Positions 10,110 through 19,146 are shown, counted from the first letter of the stretch. The stretch: 64,000 nucleotides of DNA from Unio delphinus (GCA_029339505.1 JAQISU010001235.1:39895815-39959814); one strand, 5' to 3'. Notes: generated by a model not told the origin, from the sequence alone. Translations and numbers: made by a program.

Positions 10110-10586
10110 TCAATTCAATCCAGACTTTTTTTTGAAACGGTCTGACAAGTAACTGATGGTTTGCTTCGTCTCTTTACTTTTGGCCAAGAGAGCTTCGATG
10201 CGATCGATTTCTCGAGCAAACAATGGAGGAGAGGAATGATCACGTAAGCCTTTATACCACTGAAGTAACACGTCTTCTTCGGAGATGAGACTCCAAGCTT
10301 CGTTCAGATAATCATCCAATTTTTCTTCTTGACTCATCATCATACATTTATCGTGTTGAATTTGACTGGGATGATCGATTTGACATCCATAACAATCTTT
10401 TTTAATCATGTCCCTCATTTTATCTTCCAAGTGTTGTGCAAAACAAGCCACTAACTGTTGTTCCTGTTCTGGCCATCTGGATTGCATGATCACTACTTCT
10501 TCTTTTTGGTCTTGAGGGTTTGCTTTTTCTGTAACCTCCCATTCCATGGATTCTCCACTATTCAAAGAAGGACAAGGGTCTTCCAT
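10110..10586 (-). CDS. Conserved Polinton protein with Cys/His cluster
   Basis: This is a 158-residue acidic, helical protein. Its CYGCQIDHPSQIQHDKC segment (about residues 64-80) has three Cys and two His in a spacing able to bind a metal. Proteins with a similar C-x2-C...PSQ..H..C core occur in Maverick/adintovirus genomes next to the capsid gene, as I recall; the function is unknown. It is separated from the major capsid gene by only 5 nt. Confidence 0.7.
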   Translation of the reverse strand: MEDPCPSLNSGESMEWEVTEKANPQDQKEEVVIMQSRWPEQEQQLVACFAQHLEDKMRDMIKKDCYGCQIDHPSQIQHDKCMMMSQEEKLDDYLNEAWSLISEEDVLLQWYKGLRDHSSPPLFAREIDRIEALLAKSKETKQTISYLSDRFKKKSGLN

Positions 10587-10591
10587 AATGT

Positions 10592-11932
10592 CTAATAGTC
10601 TAGAATGACTTCTCTCAAACTGTTGATTTCTATGGTATTATCGAATTCAGCATACAGAATGATATTCACCGTTTCGGGAAGAGGTGATGCAAACTGAAGT
10701 TCCACACGCAGTTGCCCAGATTTTATAGGGTGGAAATGGCCCTCGTCGCTGCCTTGGTCTGGAGTGAAATCAAAAGCCCACAACGTGTAACCTCTTGCAT
10801 AGTCGTCGTAGGAAATACCGTGACTGGTGTTGGTTCCTAACTGTCCTGTGGCTTCGTACAGCGACAAGTACGACCTCAAGTAATTTTTCTGTTCGCCAAA
10901 GTCGGGTTCGAAGGGTCTGGTACACAAAGTTTTGCCATCGCGACTGACTTCAATTTTGGATACTCTGCAGTGCTTAAACTGGAAAGGATTTTCATTGTGG
11001 GCACCATTGAGGGCTGCATTGCTGACGATACCAATGAATAAACGTTTGGGTAACTGCCCTTGGAACAGATGATCTTCAATCTTAGATCGGAGTCCAGCGG
11101 CAATGGTGAAAGTTTTGACTTCCACGCGTCGTATCGGATACTTGGCTGTCGTTCTGCTCAAAGTGTGACTGATATCATTCCCCACTTTAGGTAACACTTC
11201 CACGCGACGTACGTATAACCTGGCTTCTTGGATAATGGTTTTGTATTCGTTGGCATGAGCCATCAAATGGAAAGCAGTACTACTTCGATTCAGTCTCAAG
11301 CGAATATCTACTCCGTTCAGCAAATACTTCTCTTGAAACCACATGTCCAAATGCAAACGATCGAACAGTTCTAAACTACGTCCCTGCAAAATTTTCTTTC
11401 GACGGTCGTTAAAACCTTCATTGTGAGGATCGGCAGGAGCGCTGCCATCAGCAGCTGCTGCTACGGGCAAGTCTGTCTCGTTAAACTTATCTGCGGTGTC
11501 AGGTTTCCATACCACGCAAGCATCTAGATGAGTGTTCTTGGCTTCTTTTCCGTACGTCAAGAGATTTTCGAGGTACGCTCGGTAATGGTAAGTATCCATG
11601 CTACTGCTGATCAGTTTGTTATTCATGTACAAATCCACATCGCTGAACAAGGAATGCATGAAATTGTTGACAGGAGCTACTCTATCATTGGCTCCTGGAT
11701 TGGTGTTGTCCGTTTTGGTTACTTTCACTTTCAAATACAAGTAACTGTTGTTGAGATCGATGTAATCTTCGGGTTGTCCTTTGATTTCAAACTCGATGGG
11801 AGCTGAATCCGTCAAAGAGGAGACGGGATGAAATTCGACCCATTGAGCTTCTTGCATGGTCATCATCGTGGGTGGCATGGCAAAGAGATCCAGTTCCGAC
11901 TTGGAACAGGCACAAGATTCTTGGTGCATCAT
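10592..11932 (-). CDS. Major capsid protein (double jelly-roll, hexon-like)
   Basis: This is the 446-residue trimer-forming shell protein of the icosahedral particle. The N-terminal region with IEFEIKGQPEDYIDLNNSYL and the following LMNNKLI- and YRAYLENLLTYG-like segments is characteristic of Maverick/adintovirus major capsid proteins, often annotated as 'F54H12.2-like' in invertebrate genomes. It lies between the Cys/His gene and the pVI-like gene, the usual arrangement. Two adjacent ATG codons begin the frame; either may be used. No break is seen. Confidence 0.92.
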   Translation of the reverse strand: MMHQESCACSKSELDLFAMPPTMMTMQEAQWVEFHPVSSLTDSAPIEFEIKGQPEDYIDLNNSYLYLKVKVTKTDNTNPGANDRVAPVNNFMHSLFSDVDLYMNNKLISSSMDTYHYRAYLENLLTYGKEAKNTHLDACVVWKPDTADKFNETDLPVAAAADGSAPADPHNEGFNDRRKKILQGRSLELFDRLHLDMWFQEKYLLNGVDIRLRLNRSSTAFHLMAHANEYKTIIQEARLYVRRVEVLPKVGNDISHTLSRTTAKYPIRRVEVKTFTIAAGLRSKIEDHLFQGQLPKRLFIGIVSNAALNGAHNENPFQFKHCRVSKIEVSRDGKTLCTRPFEPDFGEQKNYLRSYLSLYEATGQLGTNTSHGISYDDYARGYTLWAFDFTPDQGSDEGHFHPIKSGQLRVELQFASPLPETVNIILYAEFDNTIEINSLREVILDY

Positions 11933-11959
11933 TTTTTCTTTATGTTTTTTTCTTCACTT

Positions 11960-12403
11960 TTAATAATCAAAAATGTCTAAGTCTCGAGCGGTTCTTTTTT
12001 TCTTTGTCTTTCGAACTTTAGAGGTACGGAGACTTTTGAAAGGGTGTCTTCGTCGACGCTTTCTACCTTGTCCTTGCTGTGTCGTCAGGGAAGTAGGAAT
12101 GTCAGACTCGGTACCGTTCAGGGCATTTATAGGACTTTCTCGTCGACCCAAAATCTCTTTACCCGTTTGAAGCAAGGCATTTTTGCCTGCTCTCAAAAAA
12201 GCTTCTTTAGGGTTTTGTTTGTCAATGAAAACATTGTAAAGAAAATCTTTGCCGTGAGTCAATGCGGCATCTTTTAAGGTGTGCAATCCTCGTGTCACCA
12301 TTGGTTTTAAAACAGGGACCACGGAACGAAAGGCTGATTTAAACATATCTCCTAAACCATGTCCTCGTTGTCGAGTGACTCCTTGGTACACAGGATACAT
12401 CAC
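11960..12403 (-). CDS. pVI-like minor core/membrane-active protein
   Basis: This is a 147-residue basic protein. Residues 13-60 form a likely amphipathic helix opening with RQRGHGLGDMFKSAFRSVVP, like the membrane-lytic N-terminus of adenovirus pVI and of its Maverick counterparts. Residues about 110-140 are very basic. The protein at 60,473-60,922 of element 2 has the same layout (YGDGLGNTIAGLFARMAPKV). It is tucked between capsid and penton genes with 4 nt to the latter. Assignment rests on layout, not on strict homology. Confidence 0.7.
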   Translation of the reverse strand: MMYPVYQGVTRQRGHGLGDMFKSAFRSVVPVLKPMVTRGLHTLKDAALTHGKDFLYNVFIDKQNPKEAFLRAGKNALLQTGKEILGRRESPINALNGTESDIPTSLTTQQGQGRKRRRRHPFKSLRTSKVRKTKKKRTARDLDIFDY

Positions 12404-12407
12404 TTTT

Positions 12408-13337
12408 TCAGTTGTTGGAGAATCGTTTTTGAAAATGGAGTTTCACTGTGACTTTCCCTTTGGTAAATGGAATATTTTGACCTAGTTCTCCTTTTATAGT
12501 AATGTTGACACTGTCGAAATACGACTTACTGACGGGTAAATAATGAGGATGCACAAATTCGCGGTGAACGTGATAGGTATTTCCACCTTCCTCGTCAGCG
12601 GTAGTAGTATCTACTTTGAAAGGAATGACACGTAGTAACGGTACAGAGGTGTGTCCTACCACATTGTACTCCACCACATCGGAGTACACAAACATCAAAT
12701 TGAGTCCTTGGTTCATTTCTACAGGGGATCGAAAATATTTGGTAAAATCCAAGTTACTGGATATGCCTGGTATTTCTTTTTTGTTCGGGATCATCTTGAG
12801 GTCTCCACCTAAGATATCAAACAATTCAGGACAAAAGGTAATGGCTATTATTTTCTTCTCTGAAAATTTGATCATGAAGCGGCGAGCCACTTTAATGTAC
12901 TCAAAGGTAACACTTTCTCTGATTTTGTCCAGGGGTTTACCAAACACAACATTGAACTTGCTTGCAATCGTAGTCACTAAATGTTGACCGCTAAAATAGT
13001 AGCCTGCAGGAATGGTCAACACATGAGTGGACAGTTGTTTAGTTGTGGGTCCATCTGATTTCTTGTTGTCAATGCCAGTGATACCTCGTTCATCTAAGGC
13101 TTGTTGCAATTGCTTGTCGTACACTTCAACTGTGAAAAAGTTTTGATTTTCGACGACGTTTTTGATTTGTGTCGGGTGTATTATTTCCACTAAAGCTGCT
13201 TCCCAGTGATCATCTTGATCCAAATGCATGGCTTGAGGTAATTTAGACGTGTAACAACACAATGTGTTGTTAGGAAACACCTCCATGGAACTGTCACTGG
13301 GTAACGTTAAGTAAAATTGGTTAATAGTGTTGTTCAT
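12408..13337 (-). CDS. Penton-like minor capsid protein (single jelly-roll)
   Basis: This 309-residue protein is expected to occupy the fivefold vertices. The opening NQFYLTLPSDSSMEVFPNNT and WEAALVEIIHP resemble the well-known Maverick minor capsid (penton) start, in which a short ligand-like tail precedes the jelly-roll. The length is normal. Its ATG overlaps the stop codon of the upstream membrane-protein gene as ATGA. Confidence 0.85.
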   Translation of the reverse strand: MNNTINQFYLTLPSDSSMEVFPNNTLCCYTSKLPQAMHLDQDDHWEAALVEIIHPTQIKNVVENQNFFTVEVYDKQLQQALDERGITGIDNKKSDGPTTKQLSTHVLTIPAGYYFSGQHLVTTIASKFNVVFGKPLDKIRESVTFEYIKVARRFMIKFSEKKIIAITFCPELFDILGGDLKMIPNKKEIPGISSNLDFTKYFRSPVEMNQGLNLMFVYSDVVEYNVVGHTSVPLLRVIPFKVDTTTADEEGGNTYHVHREFVHPHYLPVSKSYFDSVNITIKGELGQNIPFTKGKVTVKLHFQKRFSNN

Positions 13338-13753
13338 ATTTCCAATGTTCTTCTGTCCGAGGAGTCACTCGAGGTTAAAGGAGTGTCTAAAAGAGGATTG
13401 TGATTGGAAGGGTGACTGTCAGGAGAAGGACTAACGTTGGCCGCCAGACTCCCAATATTGTTACTGTTGTTCCCGTTGTAAGAGTATTTCAGGGAAGGAT
13501 TGGGAAGAAGATACCCGATGCAACTGCTGAGTAAAATGGTCCACAATTGTTTGTCTCCTTGTTGCAAACTCAGATTAGCAATGGCTGCACCAATGACACA
13601 ATATACCACAAAGATTTGACAGAAAAAAACGATTTGCGTTTTAGGGACACGTTCTCCACACCACACCCACAAGGGTTGCTTTTGTAAATCTTGCAGAGAT
13701 GATGTGGGTGAAGGAGTAGTCACTGTGGTCGCTGAAGCTGTATTGAAGGGCAT
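13334..13753 (-). CDS. Small membrane protein
   Basis: This is a 139-residue protein with two hydrophobic segments, about residues 39-58 (QIVFFCQIFVVYCVIGAAIA) and about 68-85 (LWTILLSSCIGYLL), flanked by Ser/Thr/Asn-rich ends. A two-pass membrane protein next to the penton gene may be a virion or assembly membrane component; this is inference. The ATG at 13,753 follows directly after the integrase stop. Confidence 0.7.
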   Translation of the reverse strand: MPFNTASATTVTTPSPTSSLQDLQKQPLWVWCGERVPKTQIVFFCQIFVVYCVIGAAIANLSLQQGDKQLWTILLSSCIGYLLPNPSLKYSYNGNNSNNIGSLAANVSPSPDSHPSNHNPLLDTPLTSSDSSDRRTLEI

Positions 13754-13758
13754 GATGG

Positions 13759-14871
13759 TCACTTCTTTTTATAGTCGATGACTTGCGAAGCGTCAATCCA
13801 AGAATCAAAACTAGGAGGATATCCTTTCCAACGTACTTTGACTTCTTTGACACGACGTTTTCCTACTTTACGGGTTCTTCGTTCGAGAATGCTTTCAATG
13901 TCGTACACGTCGTCTTCTTTTTTGGTAACACGTTGTAACTCAGGCAAGTAAAATGTTCCTTTTAATACTTCTCCGTTCATGTCTTCCAATTTATAGACGG
14001 TAGGATGACGATCGCGCACTCGTCCAGTAACACGAAACAATTCGGTGGTCCATTTGGGTAAGTAACCTTTGTCGAAAGTGCGTTTGGTTTTGCCAATGCG
14101 TACCCAATCTCCCGGGGTTAACACTTCTCTACCTTTCTTGGGGACAACCCTCGTCCGGGACGTACCAAACAGACGCTCAAAAACAGTCACTTCGTTGTCA
14201 GGTGTCACCTCTTGTGGGGCACGTCCAATGCTTCTATGGCAAGATTGATTGTAGGATTGAACTAAGTGCGGTAAGACGTCGATGTACTTGAGAGTGTGTT
14301 GATGCGTAAAATATTTCCACATGCGTTCTTTCAAGGTACGTTGAAAACGTTCCACGATACTGGCTTTGGTTTCAGGATTTTCGGTGGTGAAAAAATGAAT
14401 GTCACGTTTTTTTAATTCTCGTTGGAAAGCTTGGTTCAGAAATTCGGTGCCTTTGTCGGTTTGCCATCGAAGAGGGTGACGACCACTTTGTTTCAACACC
14501 AGTTGCAAAGCTCGTACTAACTCTCCGCTCGATTTGGATGTCAATGGTACGACCCAGGCAAATTTAGAAAAGACGTCGATGACACAAAACAAATATTTGT
14601 AGCCACGATTGTAGGTGGCTAAATGAGAGACATCGGCTAAATCGGCTTGCCATTGATGATCGATGCCTTCCACTTGAGTGCGACTTCTGTGAAATTTTCG
14701 TCGAATGGGTTTGTGTAAAGTGTACGTCGCTTGTTCTTGTAACCATCGTTGTACTGCAGGTAAACGGAGCTTTTTCAAGCGAGTTTTGGCAGCACGATAC
14801 AATTTCTGAATGCCTCCGTAACCTGCAGGGTGAGCTGGATCGTAGTAAATGCTGGCTAAGACCTTCTCCAT
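13759..14871 (-). CDS. Retroviral-type integrase with chromodomain
   Basis: This 370-residue DDE integrase catalyses insertion of the linear element into host DNA. The catalytic residues lie in WQADLAD, QTDKGTEF and ASIVERF. The C-terminal YDIESILERR...WKGYPPSFDSWI (about residues 310-365) is a chromodomain, which in Polintons and chromoviruses may steer integration to chromatin marks. Length is typical and all motifs are present, so the enzyme looks intact. Confidence 0.95.
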   Translation of the reverse strand: MEKVLASIYYDPAHPAGYGGIQKLYRAAKTRLKKLRLPAVQRWLQEQATYTLHKPIRRKFHRSRTQVEGIDHQWQADLADVSHLATYNRGYKYLFCVIDVFSKFAWVVPLTSKSSGELVRALQLVLKQSGRHPLRWQTDKGTEFLNQAFQRELKKRDIHFFTTENPETKASIVERFQRTLKERMWKYFTHQHTLKYIDVLPHLVQSYNQSCHRSIGRAPQEVTPDNEVTVFERLFGTSRTRVVPKKGREVLTPGDWVRIGKTKRTFDKGYLPKWTTELFRVTGRVRDRHPTVYKLEDMNGEVLKGTFYLPELQRVTKKEDDVYDIESILERRTRKVGKRRVKEVKVRWKGYPPSFDSWIDASQVIDYKKK

Positions 14872-14879
14872 GGTTTAGG

Positions 14880-15569
14880 TTAATAAGGGACCCACTCTTC
14901 GAGGATATTGCTTTGGGTGGGACGAAATGCGGGTTGTTTGGAAACGGTTTTACGTGTCCGATGTGCTACAGGAGTTGACGTCGAGGGTAATGGTGGTGGC
15001 GGAGGTAATGGGATAGCTTCTTTGGCCTTCTTTTCTTTTCTCACTTCTGGTTTCCTTTCTTTCTTTTTCACATCTGTCGAAGAAGGAGTAGCCATCATCT
15101 TTTTAACCCAAGTTTTGAGTTCTTCTCGTGGGGGAGTGGGGGAAGGGGTTAACAAGGAAGTGGCAATCTTACTCGAAATGGGAGTAGCAGTAGGTGTTTG
15201 AAAGAGATCATGGGGTTCTTCTTCCTTGGGTAATGGTGGGGTAACGTCTGTTTTAACTGCTGTAGAGGGTGAGGGTGAGGGTGACGGGTTATTCATTAGA
15301 GCCTTAAAATCGGACAAAGTGGGTTGAGCTGTTTGTTCCACAGCTTTCTGATGAAAGAGTTGTAGCCGTTTCAAGAGTTGACCGTACTTTTGTGATTTTT
15401 CGGTTTCGGATAAATCGTGGCGATGGATCAAGGATTGCAATTCGTGTTGTAATTGCGACATCTCAGCCAAATTGGGATTGGGTGGTAAATGGGGGGATCG
15501 TTGTTCTTGCCAATGATGGTATTCCATCCATCGTTTGTAAGGAACCAAAGTTAGTTTTCGTCCTTCCAT
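14880..15569 (-). CDS. Proline-rich hypothetical protein
   Basis: This is a 229-residue protein. Residues 1-80 (starting MEGRKLTLVPYKRWMEY) are helical; the rest is Pro/Ser/Thr-rich with short basic stretches and looks disordered. A conserved protein with a LVP-x-KRW-like start is, as I recall, common in Mavericks, without known role. It is 8 nt upstream of the integrase start. Confidence 0.65.
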   Translation of the reverse strand: MEGRKLTLVPYKRWMEYHHWQEQRSPHLPPNPNLAEMSQLQHELQSLIHRHDLSETEKSQKYGQLLKRLQLFHQKAVEQTAQPTLSDFKALMNNPSPSPSPSTAVKTDVTPPLPKEEEPHDLFQTPTATPISSKIATSLLTPSPTPPREELKTWVKKMMATPSSTDVKKKERKPEVRKEKKAKEAIPLPPPPPLPSTSTPVAHRTRKTVSKQPAFRPTQSNILEEWVPY

Positions 15570-15617
15570 GGGCTTTCAAAGGTTATGTCTGAGATTGTGG
15601 TGCTCCATAGGGTCCTT

Positions 15618-16037
15618 TTATCTTCTACCCATTCCTTGAGTTAACCCTTGGGTCATCCCTTGTATCAAACCTGGTATTAAGCTTGTCAACATAGGAGCAA
15701 GAATGGGTAAAAATCCTCCACGTTGCACCAACATCTTTTTCTTTTGACGGACGGATATTTTCTTTTGAACCATTTGACGAAGAACGTGTCGATGTTTGGC
15801 GAAGCATTTTTTCTGGTGTGGAGACAAAGGTATCGTGCCTTTCAAAACATTCAAACAACATTCACACACGGTATCGATGACATCTTTGGAGGCTGTTTTG
15901 ATGATTTGTTTTCGCATGGGCGGAGAGGCTTTGGACAGGACGGACAACACGTCTCCGTGTTTGGCTAAACGAGGAGGTAGTCCTTTCCTTTTCTTTCCTT
16001 TGTGGGGTGAATAAGAATGTTTTTTGCGAGGTGACAT
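15618..16037 (-). CDS. pX-like basic core protein, copy A
   Basis: This is a 139-residue strongly basic protein. The N-terminus is SPRKKHSYSPHKGKKRKG; a middle domain has CECCLNVLKG and HQKKCFAKHRHVLRQ; the C-terminus is basic KRQKKK-like followed by QRGGFLPILAPMLTSLIPGL, the pX/mu-type pattern of a basic stretch plus Gly-Gly and a hydrophobic tail. This is a conserved Maverick protein probably packaged with DNA. The ATG at 16,037 was chosen for the match to the start of copy B (both preceded by AACAAGCAAAG). Confidence 0.8.
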   Translation of the reverse strand: MSPRKKHSYSPHKGKKRKGLPPRLAKHGDVLSVLSKASPPMRKQIIKTASKDVIDTVCECCLNVLKGTIPLSPHQKKCFAKHRHVLRQMVQKKISVRQKKKMLVQRGGFLPILAPMLTSLIPGLIQGMTQGLTQGMGRR

Positions 16038-16108
16038 CTTTGCTTGTTCGTTCCAGAAATACACTGATGTCAAAGACTTGGTACACACCCTCTTTTATCT
16101 TCTTTTTC

Positions 16109-16384
16109 CTATTGGCTTCTCCAAAAGGTAACGGCATGCTTCGCTAAATCCTCAAAAGCAGGGCTAAAGATACCAGTTCGGTTATTAGCTGCTTTGTCTA
16201 GTTTCTGCATACCTTTAATAAAACCAGTAAATATGCCTCCTCTTTGGTGACTTCTCTTTTTCTTTTGACGTTTGGGTATTTTCTTTTGTGTCCTTTGACG
16301 AAGAACGTGTCGATGTTTGGCTAAACGTCCTTTCCTTTTCTTTCCTTTGTGGAGTGTAGAAAAATGTTTTCTGCGAGGTGCCAT
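16109..16384 (-). CDS. pX-like basic core protein, copy B (short paralogue)
   Basis: This is a 91-residue protein starting APRRKHFSTLHKGKKRKGRL and containing LAKHRHVLRQ...KRQKKKRSHQRGGIF. It aligns with copy A but lacks the central CECCLNVLKG domain. Its leader (AACGAACAAGCAAAG before ATG) is the same as copy A's, so promoter and coding sequence were duplicated together. Confidence 0.75.
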   Translation of the reverse strand: MAPRRKHFSTLHKGKKRKGRLAKHRHVLRQRTQKKIPKRQKKKRSHQRGGIFTGFIKGMQKLDKAANNRTGIFSPAFEDLAKHAVTFWRSQ

Positions 16385-16462
16385 CTTTGCTTGTTCGTTT
16401 CACAATACCACTAGTGTCAATGACTTGGTATACACTCTCTTTTATTTACTTTTTTTTGGGAA

Positions 16463-16693
16463 CTAGCGCTTTGTCAAAAAGGTAACAATGTGTTTCCCAA
16501 AATTGTCAAAGGATCCTCCTTTTTGGTGTCTTTTCTTTTTCTTTAAAGGTCTACGTCTTTGGAGGGAAGGACGTTGATGTTTGGTTTTAAAGCTTTTGGT
16601 GAGATGACGAGATTGTCTTGTTCCTTTTCCTTTTTGGACAGCAGAACGACGAGGGTAGTGACGGTGGTGGTGTGCATGTTTTTGAGGAAGCAT
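16463..16693 (-). CDS. pX-like basic core protein, copy C (divergent)
   Basis: This is a 76-residue His/Arg/Lys-rich protein with KKKKRHQKGGSF near its C-terminus, matching the basic-plus-GlyGly hinge of copies A and B, and HIVTFLTKR similar to AVTFWRSQ in copy B. The start MLPQKHAHHHRHYPRR is new. Probably a protamine-like DNA condensing protein of the virion core. Confidence 0.62.
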   Translation of the reverse strand: MLPQKHAHHHRHYPRRSAVQKGKGTRQSRHLTKSFKTKHQRPSLQRRRPLKKKKRHQKGGSFDNFGKHIVTFLTKR

Positions 16694-16758
16694 CCTTGAG
16701 TGTTCAGCATCAGCACAGAAAAAATACTGATTGACGTCGTGGTCTTCAAGTCATATTT

Positions 16759-17658
16759 TTATACTGGAATGCGACGCCACTGATTATCTTTGCGTCGTAT
16801 CAACTTCATGGCAGGTAACACACGTCGTGAAGGAGTTCGCAATGGACTCAATCGGGACAGTTCTTGTTTGGACAAATCTAGTAAACTCTTTAACATGCCA
16901 GATCTTTCTTGGACTTTGACTTTCGGGGCAGGTACTTTGTGAGCAGCTGCTACTGCCGCTAAGGTGGACGAGGGTGTCTCCGGTGGAGGAGACGTTTTGG
17001 GAGACGCAGATTTCCAATGTTTCATCAAATTAGGAAAAATGGGTGCCAAATTGGGTTTGGCTGGCATCACCCGCAACGGAGAAGTGGCAGTCCCTGAGGC
17101 TACTGGCAACGTAGTCCCTGCCAAACGTCCTTGTAGATCTTTTCTTACAGGTCGTGGTTGACGAAGGTAAGGTTGTGTCCTGGCCGAAGTGCCTCTTTTG
17201 CGGGTGACCGCTTTTTTCTGTGGACTTTTCTTTTTCTGTGCTTTGGTCTTGGTACCCTTGTTCTTTTTCTTTGGGGCTTGTTTGGCTTTTTTTGTTTTCT
17301 TCTTGGGGTGAACTTTGGGAGTATTGGGATCCCATTTTAAAAGGGAACGAATGATGACACCTCCTAGAGAACCACTACCTCCAGGTTTCAATATGATTTG
17401 CTTTTTGGTGTGAGTGTCAATGCGAGGATTGGCCAGTTGCGTCAAGGCTACTTTGTTTCTGTCAAAAAAGCGTTTGGTTTGATGTGGAATGTGAATGATG
17501 CCTTGCAGTATTTGACGTGCTGTCACCGTAAACCATCGTAAGACTTCTTTGAGACTGGCTTCTAAGACGTGAGCACGTCTTTGTGGATTTTTTTCGCGAC
17601 TGATGCCGTACAAGGCACGAATCAATTTGATCGGAAGATGAGACTGAAGGGACGTCAT
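16759..17658 (-). CDS. Large basic core protein
   Basis: This is a 299-residue protein. Residues 1-110 form a folded-looking helical domain ending in LKPGGSGSLGGVIIRSLLKW, which resembles the Gly-Gly-hydrophobic element of pX-like proteins. Residues about 115-180 are dominated by Lys (HPKKKTKKAKQAPKKKNKGT), then a Pro/Arg-rich tail follows. It is likely a DNA-binding core protein, analogous in role to adenovirus pV/pVII; homology is not claimed. Start at ATG 17,658, about 40 nt after TATAAAAA (17,697-17,704). Confidence 0.65.
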   Translation of the reverse strand: MTSLQSHLPIKLIRALYGISREKNPQRRAHVLEASLKEVLRWFTVTARQILQGIIHIPHQTKRFFDRNKVALTQLANPRIDTHTKKQIILKPGGSGSLGGVIIRSLLKWDPNTPKVHPKKKTKKAKQAPKKKNKGTKTKAQKKKSPQKKAVTRKRGTSARTQPYLRQPRPVRKDLQGRLAGTTLPVASGTATSPLRVMPAKPNLAPIFPNLMKHWKSASPKTSPPPETPSSTLAAVAAAHKVPAPKVKVQERSGMLKSLLDLSKQELSRLSPLRTPSRRVLPAMKLIRRKDNQWRRIPV

Positions 17659-17727
17659 GTTGACGATGTATGAGACCAGGTCAAAGTAACCCAAGGTTTT
17701 TATAGATTTTTTTAGTGCTTCATAGTG

Positions 17728-18459
17728 TTATGTCGACGAGGAGGACGTGTACACGACAGGTCCTCCGTCTTGACACCAGTCGTGAAACAAATCGGTACGA
17801 AATCGCAAATAATCAGGGGTAGTGGGTTTTAAATCCACGAGTAAATAGGCGTGTGGTGTTTGAGTGGCATCATCGTACGCATGAGTTAGCCAAGGTGTTC
17901 CTAACTGTTTGGCTAAAACTTGCACTTGTGATTTATCTCGAGGACTTTTAAACAAGACCACGTAATGAGCATTAAGACTAATGGTACGATGGGCTTTACT
18001 TTGTTGAAATAAATTTTGTGTAATGTAAATGACACTGGCATTACGATGATGCCCTTTACGCGTAAACCACAGTTTAATTTCTTCTTCGTCTTCTCCTAAC
18101 ATGTCGTCAAAAATAACCCAATGAGTTTGACTAGGGTCAAACACGATCCCTTCGTCTTCTTTAGGAATGCCTGCTACAAACACAATGGAATCACCTTGAC
18201 TTTCTTGCAAGAGGCTGTATGCCGATTGCCACTCTTTGTAACATCACACGATGCGTTGAGGTGGACGATCGATCAAATGATGTTTATGTTCGATCAAACG
18301 TTTGACAAATTCGGTTTTGCCTGAACCGCTCGGTCCAGCAATTAACATGTTAAAAGGATGACGAAGATACAAGGCTTTCCAACTAGCCTGATCTAAGTGT
18401 TCGTCAATGACTTTGAATGTGGAGGAGGAAGGAGTAGTAGAAAGAGTAGAGTGAGCCAT
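17728..18459 (-). pseudogene. FtsK/HerA-type packaging ATPase with in-frame TGA
   Basis: This is the genome-packaging ATPase of the Maverick/PRD1-adenovirus type. Walker A GPSGSGKT lies about 40 residues from the start, Walker B WVIFDDML further on, and the sensor-like IYITQN after that. Codon 72 from the ATG at 18,459 is TGA (18,244-18,246); the same frame continues with family-like sequence on both sides (PPQRIV before, CYKEW after), so it is one gene broken by a point change, not two genes. Either the copy is dead for packaging, or the stop is read through, or it is a sequencing error. Confidence 0.88.
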
Positions 18460-18510
18460 AGTCGTGTAGTGGTATGACAGTATTGACACAAAAACAGACA
18501 AGACAAGAGG

Positions 18511-18518
18511 TTTTTATA
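18511..18518 (-). promoter_or_regulatory. TATA box of the ATPase gene
   Basis: TATAAAAA on the minus strand, 52-59 nt upstream of the ATG at 18,459. Similar TATAAAAG/TATAAAAA boxes precede several central genes (for example 17,697 and 20,529), so each gene or small group has its own core promoter. Confidence 0.6.
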
Positions 18519-18551
18519 CTTTTTTCAAGACACGTTTATTTGAATGCATGT

Positions 18552-18914
18552 TTAAATTTGAACAACACGAAAACATAAAAGCCAAATGGATAAATACAGG
18601 AATAAAATACCTAGGCAAACGATCAAAGTGGAATATAAACAAGTCACTGTACAACGTGGTTTGGGTAACGAAGGTGTTCTAGAGGTAGTATGTAATGTTC
18701 TTATAGTCTCCTCTACAGGGGGTACAGTCACATAGGTGTCTTCTCGAAAGGGTCTTTGTGGGGGAATGTCCATGACAGTTCTGTCTTGAACAGAAGGATT
18801 GTCTTGGGTGATAGATTCTTTTTCTTTTTCTTCTTCTGGTACTGTTACTAACACAGGATTAAAAGTGACTTTTTTCACACGACGATGAATTTTAGGAACA
18901 CAACGCTTGGGCAT
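18552..18914 (-). CDS. C-tail-anchored membrane protein
   Basis: This 120-residue protein has a soluble Pro/Glu-rich N-terminal part and one hydrophobic segment near the C-terminus (about residues 93-115, CLYSTLIVCLGILFLYLSIW), ending a few residues later. This is the layout of a tail-anchored protein. The function is unknown. The ATG at 18,914 overlaps the end of the upstream small gene by 23 nt. AAATAAA (minus strand, about 18,536-18,542) just downstream could be its poly(A) signal. Confidence 0.6.
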   Translation of the reverse strand: MPKRCVPKIHRRVKKVTFNPVLVTVPEEEKEKESITQDNPSVQDRTVMDIPPQRPFREDTYVTVPPVEETIRTLHTTSRTPSLPKPRCTVTCLYSTLIVCLGILFLYLSIWLLCFRVVQI

Positions 18915-19140
18915 AATGGGATACTTCGTTTGTCCAAGCCTCAAAATCCCAACTTTTCCAGTCACGTACATCTGTCCAATGAGGGTGTAAATCACAAGCT
19001 ACACACACATCTTCGTACACTGCTTCCGTACGTAAAAGTTGACGAATCTTTTTTTCTTGGAAAGGTCGAGACGTATCCAGATGAAAGCGTAAGGCTTTGA
19101 ACAGAATAAGTCTCTCGTGGACATTTAAAGGAACCACCAT
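18892..19140 (-). CDS. Small hypothetical protein (82 aa)
   Basis: This is an 82-residue acidic, Trp-rich protein (HWTDVRDWKSWDFEAW in the C-terminal half) with four Cys/His-like residues in CVACDLH. Nothing was recognised. The ATG lies 6 nt after the stop of the 72-aa gene upstream, and the 3' end overlaps the tail-anchored protein gene, consistent with tight viral packing. The frame is convincing mainly through position. Confidence 0.5.
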   Translation of the reverse strand: MVVPLNVHERLILFKALRFHLDTSRPFQEKKIRQLLRTEAVYEDVCVACDLHPHWTDVRDWKSWDFEAWTNEVSHYAQALCS

Positions 19141-19146
19141 ACTGTC

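Noticed and set aside
17728..18210. Separate gene for the second half of the ATPase
   Set aside because: It begins without ATG in the same frame as the first half, 12 codons after a single TGA; one interrupted gene is the simpler reading.
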